A stretch of DNA of 64,000 nucleotides from Tenebrio molitor (taxonomy: Eukaryota; Arthropoda; Insecta; Coleoptera; Tenebrionidae). The stretch's first letter is position 1, and the number at the start of each line of letters is the position of its first letter. Position numbers and translations under genes: made by a program. Below the pieces are notes generated by a model. That model did no database searches and had not been told where the DNA came from. It saw only the letters and a list, made by a program, of their open reading frames with translations. Positions 9,188 to 21,878 of this stretch are shown one piece after another. The stretch spans positions 14,570,001 to 14,634,000 of the forward strand of contig NC_091049.1 in the NCBI RefSeq assembly GCF_963966145.1. The letters run 5' to 3'.

Positions 9188-12100
9188 ATGCCTGAGCTAT
9201 CATTAGCTGCATTAATCAAATCCAGAGGGGCATTGAAGGCCCGCCTCACAAAGTTTGTTTCGATGGTCGACGAGCTCAACCAAGAAAATCCGAATTTTGA
9301 TCAACTACAAGTGAGATTTGAGAAATTTAAAAACTTAGAGAGCGAATTTGATAACGTCCAAAAACAAATCGAATTTGAGGTCGATGAAGGAGATGCGCTA
9401 GATGAGCAGATCAACTACCGCGAAGAGTTCGAAAACAATTTTAGCGCAGCGGTGGCTCGCGTCAACACAATCCTCAACGCGGCGAAATCGGAAACGCCAA
9501 ACGCGAACACTGGTCATTCAAATCAATCGGTTACCAATCCGAACTTCGTACCGGTAGCGCTTCCGACTATGAGTTTACCTTCTTTCGATGGAAGCTGGGA
9601 GCAGTGGCTCTCATTTTATCAGAGATTTGATTCGCTAATTCACAGCAACGCATCTTTGTCGCCGATACAGAAATTTCAGTATTTAAATTCGTGCGTCACA
9701 GGAGAAGCCAGTAGCGTGATCAAATCTTTAGGCATCACCACCGAAAATTATCCAATCGCGATTGCTTTGCTGAAAGAAAGGTATGACGATCAACGTTTGA
9801 TCATAAAAAATCATATTCGCGCGTTATTCGATTTACCCAACGTCACAAAAGATTCTCCCGCGTCTCTGAGGCAACTTATCGACAAGGTAGATTTGCACTT
9901 GAAAGTGTTAAAAACGTTAGATGCGCCGACGGAAACATGGGATCTTCTAATAATCCATCTAATCGAATTAAAATTATATGCATTTACCATGCGGGAATGG
10001 GAAACAACCAACAAAAAAACGATGCCAACGCTAAAGGACATGTACGCGTACCTCAAAGATCGCTGTCGCGTATGGGAAGCGATCCAATTTCACAAAAACC
10101 CCGAAAAGAACCGTGACGTTCAATCCAAGTCAACTCCGCAACAGAAATCAAAAGCGCCGTTCACGAGATCTTCCTCCAACTTGGCTACGCAACAGCCCTC
10201 GTGCAAGTTGTGCAATCAAAACCATTTTATGTATCAATGCAAACAATTTTTAAATTTGTCCGTTTCGGCTCGGATCGCCGAAGTCAAAAGGTTAAAATTG
10301 TGTTTCAATTACTTGAAGAGCACTTCACATTCCGCGTCCCAGTGCAAGTCAGGAGTTTGTAAAATTTGTAATAAAATGCACAACTCATTGCTCCATTTAA
10401 CGGAACCCGCAGCACCTGTGACAACAAACGCGGCTGAAGACACCCCGATCGTAGCTAACCATCACTGTCATAGTTACGAATCGCAGGTACTTTTATCAAC
10501 AGCAGTCATTCTCGTACGAGACAACACCGGCAAATATCAATCGTGTCGCGCATTGATTGATGTTGGGTCTCAATCCAACTTCGTAACGGTCGAAACTTGC
10601 AAACGTTTAAGGGTCAATTCGAAAGAAACCAACATCCGCGTCATCGGAATTGGTAATGCTAACGGGAGCATTGTTAATAAAATCGCCAGTCTGCAAGTCA
10701 AATCATTTCACAATGCGTTCGGTGCTAACTTGAATTGTCTTGTAGTACCGATCATAACTCATTCAGTGTCGGCGGAATCGATAAATGCAAGTCTCCTCCA
10801 AATCCCAAATAACATCAAGCTAGCGGATCCGCAATTTCATTGTTCCGGTCCCATAGATATTCTAATCGGTGCTGAAATCTTTTGGGACCTCCTCTGTGTC
10901 GGTGAAATCAAGGCCACCAAAGTGCACCCGGTTTTCCAAAAGACCCACCTGGGATGGATAGCCGGGGGCGCAATGCGTCTACCTGCCAAACTTCCGCAAA
11001 ATTCCGTGACGAATTTACACGTCGTAACCAGCGCAGTGAATCCTCTCGACGCTCGAATTGCGAAATTTTGGGAAATTGAGGAAACTCCGGTTCACAAATC
11101 GCTAACTTCCGCTTAAGGAGCGTGTGAGACACATTTCATCTCCACCGTCAAACGCGACCATGACGGCCGATTCACAGTCAGACTACCATTCAAAGACAAT
11201 TCAAAGGAGTTAGGGTCGTCTTATGACATCGCTTTGAAAAGGTTACACGGTCTTGAAAGACGATTAAAAAGATCTCCGGATTTGCGCGTTTCCTATCAAT
11301 TGTTCTTGGACGAATATCAATCTTTGCATCACATGTCACCGGTAACAATTGAAGATCGCGAAATGTTCTCCAACGACGGGTATTTTTTACCTCATCACTC
11401 GGTAGTAAAAGAGTCCAGTGTTTCCACTAAATTGCGCGTAGTCTTTGACGCATCAGCCAAAACCTCTAACGGTGTCAGTCTAAACGACAAATTAATGGTA
11501 GGTCCGGTGGTACAACAGGATCTCTTCGCCATCATTACGCGTTTTAGGTTGCATAACATCGTGATATCCGCGGATATAACAAAAATGTATCGGCAAATAC
11601 AATTGGACAAAGAGGACAGAAAGTACCAACGAATTTTATGGCGTCGCGACCCGTCCCATCCGGTTCAAGTTTACGAGCTTAACACGGTTACCTACGGCAT
11701 GGCGTCATCGTCCTACCTGGCTACGCGATGCATACAACAGGTAGCGCTGGAAGAAGGCTCAAATAATCCCGAAGCTCAGCGGTCAATCTTGCAGGACACG
11801 TATGTGGACGACCTGCTAACTGGAGCAAAAACGGTTCGCGAAGCGCGCGCGTTACGCGACAATATAGTGGCAATCCTTGACAGAGGCTGTTTCCCGTTAA
11901 ACAAATGGGCATCAAATTGCCCCGAGCTATTGCCCATGTTAAGCAAAAATGAAGTCATGGTGAATTTCGATAAACATGGCGACTCCAAAACATTAGGTCT
12001 ATTATGGAATTGCACACATGACGCGTTAAAATATTCCATATGTCAGATCCAGTCAGGAAATCGGGTAACCAAGCGACGAATCTTATCAATCACCGCGCAG

Positions 12101-14682
12101 ATTTTTGACCCTCTCGGTCTTGTGGGTCCGGCCATCCTAATTGCAAAATTAATGATCCAATCGCTATGGTCGTTAAATGTTGGGTGGGATGAGTCCGTCC
12201 CAATAAGGATCCTGACTACCTGGGATTCATTCATTGCCAGCTTACCCGAATTGAATCAGTTGGAGATTCCTCGGCAGGTAACTTCGAATCAGAATCCCAT
12301 TGGATTCGAACTCCACGGTTCTTGCGATGCATCCGAACGCGCTTACGGAGCATGCATCTATATCAGATCCTTAAACACCGCGACACCCCATCAAACCCGG
12401 TTACTTTGCGCTAAATCTCGAGTGGCACCCCTCAAGACAATAACTCTCCCTCGCTTGGAGCTCTGCGGGGCGTTGTTGCTATCAAAGTTAATTGCTAGCC
12501 TAAGACAATCTTTGAATTTGCCCATCGCGAAGACATGCTGTTGGACGGATTCTCAAATCGTTTTGTCGTGGTTAGCGACCGAGCCAGCGACTTGGAAAAC
12601 GTTCGTCGCAAACCGTGTTTCCGAGATTCAGGTGTTAACAAAAAATTGCGTCTGGAGTTACGTCAACACCAAAGACAATCCCGCGGACATAATTTCGCGA
12701 GGCTGTTCACCCCGCGAATTGATTGATTCTCCATTATGGTGGCACGGGCCATCCTGGTTGTCAGACGAGGCACAGCATTGGCCGAAGTACTGTCAGACGA
12801 ATCCAAACTTCGCCAACGATCAGGAGTTGCCGGAACAACGACGTGTGGTTGCTGTCGCGATAACTTCCGAGAAAATGTTACCACCAGATTTTTTGACTCG
12901 ATTTTCATCGTTGCGCAAACTACAACGCGTGTTGTCTTACTGTTTACGATTCGCGGAAAATTGTCGAAAGCCCATCACGAAGCACACCGGTCCATTGAAA
13001 GTATCTGAATTAGAAAGATCAATGCTTATCATTTTAAAAAACGTACAGCATCAAGCGTTTAGTACCGAAATCAAAGAACTCGAGGGCGGTCGTCAAGTCA
13101 GCAAGAAAAGTCGTCTGATATCACTCAACCCTTTCCTCGACGATAGCGGACTCATACGTGTCGGAGGTCGTTTAAGAAATTCCGGCGCTCATTCGGACGT
13201 TAAGCACCCAATAGTGTTACCCAAGTGCAAAATCACCGAATTAATCGTTCAATCGGAGCACATCTCGTTATTGCATGCCGGCCCTCAGGCTACATTGGCC
13301 TCTCTGCGACAAAGGTATTGGCCCATGTCGGGGCGCTCCGTGGTGCGGCGAATCATTCACAATTGCCTCAAATGCTTCCGAGCAAACCCGACGACATCGT
13401 CTCAATTAATGGGTGATTTGCCCAAAGATCGCGTTCAACCGGCCCGACCTTTTCTCAACAGCGGCGTTGACTCTGGCGGTCCAGTGTACCTGAAAGACGG
13501 TCGAGGTAGAGGCAAAAGGACGGTAAAGGGTTATATCGCTCTGTTTGTCTGCTTTGCCACCAAAGCGTTACATTTAGAGCTCGTCGGAGATTTGAGTTCT
13601 CAATCGTTTTTGGGCGCTCTCAAACGCTTCATATCCCGTCGCGGGCACGTTGCAAATTTATATTCGGACAACGGAACGAATTTTGTGGGTGCTCGTAATG
13701 AATTATCCGAACTTGGCGAAATGTTAAAGTCGCAAAAATTCGAACGCGATGTAATTGACCGGCTAGCCGATCGTACCGTCCGGTGGCATTTCATTCCTCC
13801 CCATAGTCCCCATCACGGTGGGATATGGGAGGCAGGTATCCGGTCCGTAAAGTCACACCTTAAAAGAGTGATTGGTCTGACATCACTAACATATGAGGAG
13901 ATGCACACGGTATTTAAGGCCCATACACAATGGCGTTAACGTTACGTCGATGTTAAAACGTTAATGTTAACGTTAGATCTAGAAATTCAAAATTACATGT
14001 ATTTCATAGTGCACCGTTCACAATGACGTTATGATGAAAATTAATGTTGCATGATATTGTTAGCGTTAACGTTAGTTCTAGAAATGTTCTGGATTCTTAA
14101 CGTTACATTCTAACATTAGCCAACGGAAATAATTTATAAAAAGTATTGAAATACACGTAATTGGATCTAACGTTAACATTAACGTTTTAACATCGACGTA
14201 ACGTTAACGCCATTGTGAAAGGGCTGTAACACAGATCGAAGCCTGCCTGAATTCACGTCCTTTGACACCCATCTCCAACGACCCCAATGACCTAATCGCC
14301 CTTTCCCCAAGCCACTTCTTAATAGGTGATCTGCTCACTGCCCCCGTGGAGCATGACGTAACGCCTTTGCCCATCAACCGGCTGTCTCGATGGCAATATG
14401 TGGAACAACTTCGGCAGCAAAAGGTGGTCCGTGGACTACCTGACGCAGCTGCAACCCCGCCGTAAGTGGAACCGGCGTCTTCCAAACATCGAAGTGGGCG
14501 AGTTAGCGGTCATCAAGGAAGACAACTCACCACCCCTTCAATGGCGCTTGGCACGTGTCGTTCGCCTACACCCAGGAAAGGATGGTTGTGTGCGTGTGGT
14601 GACTTTAAAAACTTCAAAAGGTGAAGTGACCCGCTCAATAAACAAAGTGTGTGTTTTACCCATGGCCTCTATGTACAGTTAA
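9188..14682 (+). pseudogene. BEL/Pao Gag-Pol polyprotein
   Basis: One frame from ATG 9188: coiled N-terminal region, DUF1759-type Gag (SFDGSWEQWLSFYQRFDSL, about residue 135), CCHC-like knuckles at residues 339-404 (the second has Y for C), and aspartic protease LIDVGSQSNF near residue 455, where the usual DSG is DVG. A TAA at 11114 interrupts the frame, which continues in phase. Then come RT with YVDD at about 11801, RNase H, integrase H2C2 finger (13273-13380), YSDNGTNF at about 13664 and GGIWEAGIRS at about 13818. A MITE at 13918-14226 splits integrase. The C-terminal DUF5641-like part (14230-14682) has one more frameshift near 14430. Confidence 0.88.
13918..14226. mobile_element. 309 bp MITE inside the BEL integrase
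   Basis: Long inverted repeats rich in GTTAACG (ACAATGGCGTTAACGTTACG on the left and its complement on the right). TAA on both flanks (13915-13917, 14227-14229) and GGCCC/AGCCC ends suggest a PIF/Harbinger-type 3-bp target. It breaks the integrase frame and must postdate the retrotransposon. Confidence 0.75.
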
Positions 14683-14890
14683 CCAGTGAGAGTGTTCGAA
14701 CTTTTTTGAACTTTTAGTGATAGTACCCATTTTTGTTTGTTTGTTTGTATTCATTCCGTTTTTTTTTTGTTTTTTGTTTTGTCGTTTGTTCTTTAGTCAT
14801 AAGTTTCAATTGTACATGTGCACACCGATGTGTCATACATAATTGATTTGTATATATCTTTTAAATTTAATATTGAAGGAAGCCTTCAAT

Positions 14891-14901
14891 GAGGGGCGGG
14901 A
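14891..14901 (+). promoter_or_regulatory. Polypurine tract of BEL element
   Basis: GAGGGGCGGGA directly precedes the TG of the 3' LTR, the expected site of plus-strand priming. Confidence 0.8.
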
Positions 14902-15330
14902 TGTTGGAGCGGCCGGTCCAATTTAGTTTATGACGCCGCTTCCAATATTCCTGGCGACAATCATCCCCGGTGCCGGTACGTTGGTGGTCTCTTTCACAAT
15001 AGTGGGAAAGTCCCGCCATCTGGCTCAGTCACATCTTGCAAAAGACCACCAGCGTACTACCCATGACGGAGAGGGGGTGCGAATTTACTTTTTGTACATT
15101 TTCGTTAGTTTTAAGTTAGTTGATAAGTAAATGTAGAACAAGAAACACCAATACATCTTTGCATTAATCTGAAGCATCTATCCTTATTTTGAAATCACGG
15201 TCCACATTGTGCGAAACCCCTACGCGTAAAGAGAAAAAATTCTTGGACACGCAATTGGCGTGTCATAGGTTCAAACTCCTGGGTACGGAAACATCCGTCA
15301 TACTTCGTAGGAGGCGATTGAATCGAAACA
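14902..15330 (+). repeat. BEL element 3' LTR
   Basis: 429 bp, TGTTGGAGCGG...GAAACA, nearly identical to 8408-8836. Followed by the duplicated CATT. Confidence 0.93.
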
Positions 15331-16477
15331 CATTACTGTAACTGTATAATTCAAGAAGGACGCGTTCTCCAGCTTTAGCAATTAAATAATGCTGATGTTG
15401 TATCACAGCCACTGAAGGCATGCAAGAATAAAATATGATCTGCGACTATTTTCCTGGTTAGAGAATATATATGTTTGAACGCGTAGAAAGAGCCGTCAAA
15501 AAATTTGAAGCTGAGAACTTCATTGTCAAACAAGCCACGGAAGATGCAGATGCGCTAATAAATCAATACGGCAATAAGCGTTTCATCGGCATTTGATTTC
15601 GTAATAGTTGTCGGCGAAGATGTAGATCTCCTTATCCTTTTGACGGCTCTTTCTACGCGTTCAAACATATATATTCTCAAACCAGAAAAAGGAAAAAATT
15701 CGCAACAAATACCGGGTGTCCCAACGGTTTGGCAAAGTAGATTTACTAAGTTAATATAAGTTCTTTGAAAAATGTTATTATTTCATGTTATTCGTATAAG
15801 TTATGAGCACGGTTTAAAAATATTTTAGATTATACAGGGTGTTTGGTGTATCGGTGGCAACACAAACTTATATTTTTTTAAATGGAACACCCAGTATTTT
15901 TTTTGCGTTTTTGGAAAGCTCTCGTCAAAACAAAAAGGAAGATACCACATTTGATGGGTCTAACTTCTACTGTTAGTAAACTATTCGCTCTTTTATGTCC
16001 GGACAAACCAAACTTTGAAAATTTGTAAAAATTATAACAGATGATAATTATTCAGATTAGGTTTTTTTAGAACATTGTAAATATCGTGAATTTTATTGCC
16101 TTGTTGAAAAACATTTAGATTTTTACTTAATTACGTAGAGGGCGCTTCAAACGCAAACTCTTTATTTAGTCAATTTTTTTAAATGGAACACCCTGTATTT
16201 CGATATACCGTTGGATAGCTCTTTCAATGAGCGTTCAAAAGATACAAGGTGTTTGGCATCTAAAATAAATATTTTATCCACAAATTTGGATAACTTGTTT
16301 ATTGTGTTTTTTTTTTTGGAAAGTGTACAACCGCCACTGTTCTTTTTATTTCTTTTTTTTAAGCTAATTAAAGGTTAAATTTATTCTCTTGTAAATTATT
16401 TTGTAAATCTATAGTAATATTAAACTCGATGAAATGTATTTTTTTGGTTCAGTTAAATTAAAGAAATATCTGAAATA

Positions 16478-18027
16478 CACTGCTCAAAAAAATTAGGGGA
16501 ACACTTTTTTCGAAACCTGTAACTTTTTAAATAATAGTTCTAGGCAAATCAAATTTGGTATACTTCAACGGCATATATTTAACTAAAGAAAATTACAAAA
16601 ACAATTTTACAACTCTTAGTTACTTCTAAGTTATACTTAAAAATGTAAATTAATAACGCAAAACAAAATGGAAACGACTATCATAGTATCGATGATAGTC
16701 GGGTTTTCTCCGGATTGGTGAGGTTTAACACTGTGTATGCCCTCTACGAGTACGAATGACTTCCTCACACCTGCGTGGCATGCTTCGCACTAGTCTGCGA
16801 AGAGATTCTTGGGGTATGCTTTCCCATTCCTCAATCAGGGCTTGTGTCAGTTCCTGTATGGTTAGTGGTGGATTACGGCGCTTGCGAACACGTCGGTCAA
16901 GCTGATCCCACACGTGTTCAATAGGATTCATGTCAGGACTTAACGCCGGCCATTCCATGACCTGAATTCCACGTTCTTGTAAAAAGTTTCTGGTGATGCC
17001 GGTGGTATGTGGCTTTGCATTGTCCTGCATTAGGATGAAATTTTGACCGACGCCATATGCAGCAGGCACCACATGGTCCTCCAAGATATTTTCGATGTAA
17101 TTCATGGCATTTAGTCTACCAGAAACCCCAATAAGATCAATTCTGTTGTCTACACTGATTCCAGCCCAAACCATCACAGATCCACGACGAAATCTATGCA
17201 CTTCCTGTATAGTAGCGGCTCTGTAGCGTTCATCAGGACGTCTATATACACGTACTCTCCGTCGCAACGAGTTAAACGAAATCTGGACTCGTCTGTAAAC
17301 AGTACAGGCGTCCAGTGACGAAGTTGCCAATCTCTGTGATCCAGAGCAAACCTCATTCGCGCTGCTTTGTGATGCTGCGTAAGGCGTGGTTCGTGGACAG
17401 GTCTTCATGGTTTCAAATTCGCTTCTTTTAATCTGTTTCTAACGGTTTGATCAGAAATTTCTATTCCATGTGCTCGTCTTAGGTCGTTTAGGAGATCTCG
17501 TGGCAGTACGCTTACGTAGAGAGAAAAGGACAAGAAATCGGTCTTGATTTTGAGTAGTTTTTCGATTTCGACCTTGTGCAGCTCTTCTAACATATTGGCC
17601 AGTCTTCAGAAACCGATTGCATAAACGCTGAATAACAGAAGGGGAAACTCGAAGGTCCCTGCTAACGTGTCGAATAGAGTGGCCGTGCTGAATAAGGGCG
17701 ACAGCAGCACGGGCAACTTGCACTTCACAAGATGCCTCATTTTACTTCTAATCACGCTTCTAATCAACGAAAATTCATTTGTCATCTTTAGTAGGCTTTC
17801 ATACGTAAATTCAAAGCATACTTGACATTTTTTCCATTTTGTTTTGCGTTATTAATTTACATTTTTAAGTGTAACTTAGAAGTAACTAAGAGTTGTAAAA
17901 TTGTTTTTGATTTTTTTTTTAGTTAAATATATGCCCTTAAAGCATACCGAATTTGATTTGACTAGAACTATTATTTAAAAAGTTACAGGTTTTGAAAAAA
18001 GTGTTCCCCTAATTTTTTTGAGCAGTG
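16478..18027 (-). mobile_element. Tc1 transposon, 1550 bp with about 195 bp inverted repeats
   Basis: Ends CACTGCTCAAAAAAATTAGG and complement, TA at 16476-16477 and 18028-18029. The inverted repeats run about 195 bp and are highly similar. It carries a broken DD34E transposase on minus. Confidence 0.92.
16725..17723 (-). pseudogene. Tc1 transposase, DD34E, frameshifted
   Basis: The N-terminal helix-turn-helix block starts at 17723 (ARAAVALIQHGHSIRHVSRD) and a second HTH lies at about 17500-17405. The first catalytic Asp (LFTDESRF) sits in a shifted frame near 17290. The second is in FILMQDNAKPHTT (about 17040), and the Glu in ALSPDMNPIEHVWD follows 34 residues later, the classic Tc1 spacing. 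At least two frameshifts separate the blocks, so this copy cannot make a transposase, although the termini look mobilisable in trans. Confidence 0.88.
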
Positions 18028-21000
18028 TATTTGATATTTTAAATGAAATTTGTGGATAAACTATTTATTTTAGATGCCAAACACCGTATATCTTTTGAAA
18101 GCTCATTGAAAGAGCTATCCAACAGTATATCGAAATACAGGGTGTTCCATTTAAAAAAATTGACTAAATAAAGAGTTTGCGTTTGAAGCGCCCTCTACGT
18201 AATTAAGTAAAAATCTTAATGTTTTTCAACAAGGCAATAAAATTGACGCTATTTACAATGTACTAAAAAAACTTAATCTAAATAATTATCATCTGTTATA
18301 TTTTTTACAAATTTTCAAAGTTTGGTTTGTCCGGACACAAAAGAGCGAATAGTTTACAACAGTAGAAGTTAGACCCATCAAATGTGGTATCTTCCTCTTT
18401 GTTTTGACGAGAGCTTTCCAAAAACGCAAAAAAATACTGGGTGTTCCATTTAAAAAAATATAAGTTTGTGTTGCCACCGATACACCAAACACCCTGTATA
18501 ATCTAAAATATTTTTAAACCGTGCTCATAACTTGTATGTATAACATGAAATAATAACATTTTTCAAAGAACTTATATTAACTTAGTAAATCTACTTTGCC
18601 AAACCGTTGGGACACCCGGTATATTCAACGAAAAGTATCATAGATAAAACAGCCACAGATCATATTTTATTCATGCATGCCTTCAATGGCTGTGATACAA
18701 CATCAGCATTATTTAATAAAGGAAAAATGAAATTTATTAATGTACTGCGAAAAAATCCAGATTTAAACGAGATTATCCAGGTATTCAAAAATCCAAATGC
18801 TGATCCGGAGATCATTGCTAAAGCTGGAGAACGCGTCCTTCTTGAATTATACAGTTACAGTAATGTGAAAAGTAAAAAAATATATCTCTTTAAACAACTA
18901 TAGATATGCATGCTTCACAACATCAGTATTTAAAAGTAAATTTAATATTGCGTCGCTACCACCAACAGAAGCAGCAGCACGACAACATTCGTTCCGAACC
19001 TATCACCAGGTTCAGCAGTGGTATGGGAATCAACAAAATGCAGAGCAATGGGGATGGAAAAAAACAAGAACGGGCTAATTCCTGTCACCACACTCGAGCC
19101 CTTAGCTCCGGAAAGCTTGTTAAAACTTATGCAAAAAGAGATGTCAAAAAGCCTGTGGATGCAGAAAGGCCGGGTTAAAGTGCTCCGTTAATGCACGAAT
19201 TGTAGTGGTACCTGTGATAACTCGCAAGTTCCATCACAAGATAGCGATGAAGAGGAACAAACGGAGACTATTTTCGAGCAAACGAATGATGAAATCGAGA
19301 ATGAAGAGGATTGCGATGGAACTGATAATCCCATCGCGGATGATGTGGATGAAATTTCGGTCTGTGACGTTTCGATCGGTACTAAAGACAATGAACTCGC
19401 AATACCTGGTCCATCAAGAACATCGAAGTGAAGGAGAATGCACTAAATTTTGGAATAGCGAATTGCATGTGGATTAGGCCTACTGGGGATACCACGATAA
19501 AAAAAAACGCGCTGCTTACTCTACCTCAAGGTGGTGTGGAAATGAGTGTTTTGGCCAAGACGCTTGTTGAAATATACTTTGCGGCGCTCGTACCCCAAAA
19601 CTATTAATTTTACGGAAAAAAGGTCATTACATGAATTGTAGGCAATTTTCTCTAGTTTCATTTTGTATATAAATGTTTTTATCGTGAAATGAGTCGGAAA
19701 GGAGATATTGTCAAAAAACTGCTTTTAGGAGCCATTTTTCCAATATGGCGGCGCGAGCGGCAAAAATACGAGGTGGCAAAGTTGAAATTCGGAAAGAGCA
19801 CATCGAAATCTATAAAGTTACCCATTTTCAAAACTCCCGGAAAACTTTCCAGGTAACCTCTTTTTTTAGACCCAAATGACTGTACTAATATTATACCCGT
19901 TTATAACTTTTTAGATTGCCTCCGAGTCTATGGAAAGTTAAAAATAAGGACTATAGTAACCGGAATCTGCGAAATGAGGCTTACGAGAAATTGATAAGTA
20001 AGCTAAAAGAAATTGAGCCTACTGCTGATAGAGACATGGTGATCAGAAAAATTAATTCTCTGCGTTCTGCTTTCCGACGAGAGTTAAAAAAAGTGAAAGA
20101 TTGTACACACTCCGGCATGTCCAGTGAACAAACCTTTCCTTCATTCATAAAATATCGTTTAAGATGATCTCTGATAGATTTTGCTTCTAAGGGTGCAGTG
20201 GTACCAAATGTTGAGGTTTAGTTCGCCATGCGCCTTCAATTTTTGTTCCACTTTCAATGTTTTCAGAATCGATGAGTTGGGGTAGGGAGTACGTACTTCT
20301 TGCATTTTCACGCAAAAAATTGTGTAGGGCACAACATGCGAAAACTATTGAATCAACCTTGTACGGCTTCAAATTAATGGCGGTATGAAAAATTCTAAAA
20401 CGCGAAGATAATATTCCGAAAGCATTTTTGACGACCCGCCGTGCCCTTGACAATCTATAGTTAAATTTTTTTTCTTCATATGCCAGCGTGCGATGACTAA
20501 AGGGTTTCATGATCTCCCTAGTATCTCTACTCCTTGGTAGAGGTTCACTGTTAGGAAGTTTTAAATTGGAATTTTGTAGTTTGTTGTAAAACGTTGTTTG
20601 TTCAATAACACCACCATCCGACACTCGTCCATTGCCATCTAGCGATCCAACGCAATGAGGAAAATTTCAAACTTCTTGAAAATCCGTCTCTATTTTGAAC
20701 CATTCCTGTTCTGTTCGTGGAAACTAAAATAAAAAATTATGTTTCAGGAAATCGCAAATTTTGAGGAAGATTCGACGGTGAGTGATAAAAATGAAGAAAA
20801 TCAACGATCAATCCATTCGTTCACTCAGCACTCAACGACAAACCAAATAAAACCAAATAAAAGATGTTTAAAAAGGAAAAATACAGGACAAGAGGAGAGA
20901 ACCAATAAGGAGAGACTTCTTGGTTTAGCTTGTGAAACTTTAACTCAAAACAAAAGCAATGACCGGTGTGAAATATTTGGTAGCAATGTTGCTGTTAAGC

Positions 21001-21266
21001 TGAAAGTGATGCCTCGCGAACAGCAGCTATTAGCAGAGAAAATTATACCAGAAGTGTTCTTCTACGGAGAACTTGGACAATTAACACTTCACACTGTCAA
21101 AATGATACCAAATGCTCTTTCACCTGATTCACAATTGCCCTCACGTACACCATCGTCATTATCATCCCCCTCGATGGTTTATTATCCACAACAAATTTCG
21201 CCGGATATTCCTTCGCCGAAAATATATACTCAACTTCATAATTATAATACTGATAACATTATGTAA

Positions 21267-21741
21267 TACTAATATTCCTTGTAATAAAATATAAAAAAGA
21301 GTGTGTGCTTAAGACCGCACGACAGAAGTGACTTCAATGATCCTCGTTACTGATTTTAAGTAATACTCGTATGTAGGTACTTACCTATTCTATTAAAAAG
21401 ATATCATGCTGTTTTTAAGTAAACATAAAAAATCTGTATTTTTCAATAGAAACTGCAAATACGTCCGCTTTTAGAAGTACACTCTGGCAAAATTTGTGAG
21501 GTTAGGTTTGGATGTTTAAGTTTTATTTTCTTACGATGATATTGAACACAACACAAGTTTTCATAGCAAGTCCCTGTATTATGAAAATTTGTCCATTTTC
21601 CTCTTCACATTTTGCTACACAAATTTTTCCAATAGATGAATCGTTGAAGCCATATAATTGAGAATTACGTATTAAATCCTACATTCATCTGTAAACTTAC
21701 AATATTTGTGGTGTCTTTATCGTTTATATTATATAAAACTA
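21267..21741. other. No gene; Harbinger interior
   Basis: AATAAAATATAAA at about 21282-21293 could be the poly(A) signal of the MADF gene. The rest shows no coding signal or repeat that I recognise. Confidence 0.4.
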
Positions 21742-21878
21742 TACAGGGTATATCACGAGTGATAATGAGCCTGACAGAATAATAAATTCAACCCACAAAA
21801 ATAAAAAAAAGCCGGACATTTAAATTTCAGTAGCCAGCTTTTTTCGGAAATATAGTGTGGGTTGCATTTTAAATTACG

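Larger units (their letters stand above)
8408..15330 (+). mobile_element. BEL/Pao LTR retrotransposon, full length with 429 bp LTRs
   Basis: Two nearly identical 429 bp LTRs (TGTTRGAGCGG...GAAACA) bound a 6.9 kb element with 4-bp duplication CATT at 8404-8407 and 15331-15334. The order is LTR, tRNA-Tyr-type primer site, Gag-Pol frame, polypurine tract, LTR. The LTRs differ at only a few positions, so the insertion is fairly young. It interrupts the left arm of palindrome F1, and removing one CATT restores that arm's sequence. Confidence 0.93.
15712..18619. mobile_element. Foldback element F2 with about 570 bp inverted repeats
   Basis: Ends CCGGGTGTCCCAACGG and complement, flanked by TA at 15710-15711 and 18620-18621. 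The arms 15712 to about 16290 and about 18045 to 18619 are close reverse complements and contain an internal CAGGGTGTTTGGTG word at both sides. The centre was invaded by the Tc1 element 16478-18027. No own coding capacity. It interrupts the F1 gene. Confidence 0.85.
15490..19470 (+). pseudogene. Right-arm copy of the F1 transposon gene (PIN/FEN-like and Cys-rich)
   Basis: In order on plus: ENFIVKQATEDADALI (about 15515-15560), a frameshift, then VIVVGEDVDLLILLTAL (15607-15657), which resembles the acidic core of FEN1/PIN-type nucleases. The frame is broken by foldback F2 (15712-18619) and resumes with DHILFMHAFNGCDTTSALF (about 18658) and the Cys motif CKKRCQKACGCRKAGLKC (about 19129-19180), followed by an acidic tail. 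Frameshifts at about 15590, 18900 and 19190 disable it. I recognise the family as a frequent unnamed arthropod ORF; the nuclease reading is inference. Confidence 0.6.
7707..19882. mobile_element. Palindromic element F1 with two inverted copies of one gene end
   Basis: Ends are CAGTCATTTGG and its complement, with TA at 7705-7706 and 19883-19884. The left arm (7707-8407 plus 15331-15501) is the reverse complement of the right arm (15638-15711 plus 18620-19882). The centre 15502-15637 is bracketed by a perfect inverted repeat of about 40 bp (15460-15501 and 15638-15680). The left arm is interrupted by the BEL element, the right arm by foldback F2. Without insertions it would be about 2.3 kb and nearly all palindrome. 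Confidence 0.8.
7033..21266 (+). pseudogene. Harbinger H1 MADF-domain accessory gene, split over 14 kb
   Basis: Encodes the MADF (Myb/SANT-like) DNA-binding partner that Harbinger elements carry beside the transposase. Exon 1 is 7033-7091 (starts MSDIRNYSRKF; TAA at 7069). It ends in AG before a GTATGT donor and joins in phase to exon 2 at 19915 (PPSLWKVKNKDYSNR..., MADF core with the W and the KINSLRSAFRRELKK helix, stop at 20165). A third coding block, 20749-21266, follows a TTTCAG acceptor and carries the family's C-terminal part (MPREQQLLAEKII, about 21010-21050). The 12.8 kb intron holds the whole nest 7248-19882. The stops make it inactive. Confidence 0.72.

Noticed and set aside
15837..18497. 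Separate element bounded by CAGGGTGTTTGGTG inside F2
   Set aside because: The inverted similarity runs without a break from the outer CCGGGTG ends through these words, so they are internal parts of one long inverted repeat.
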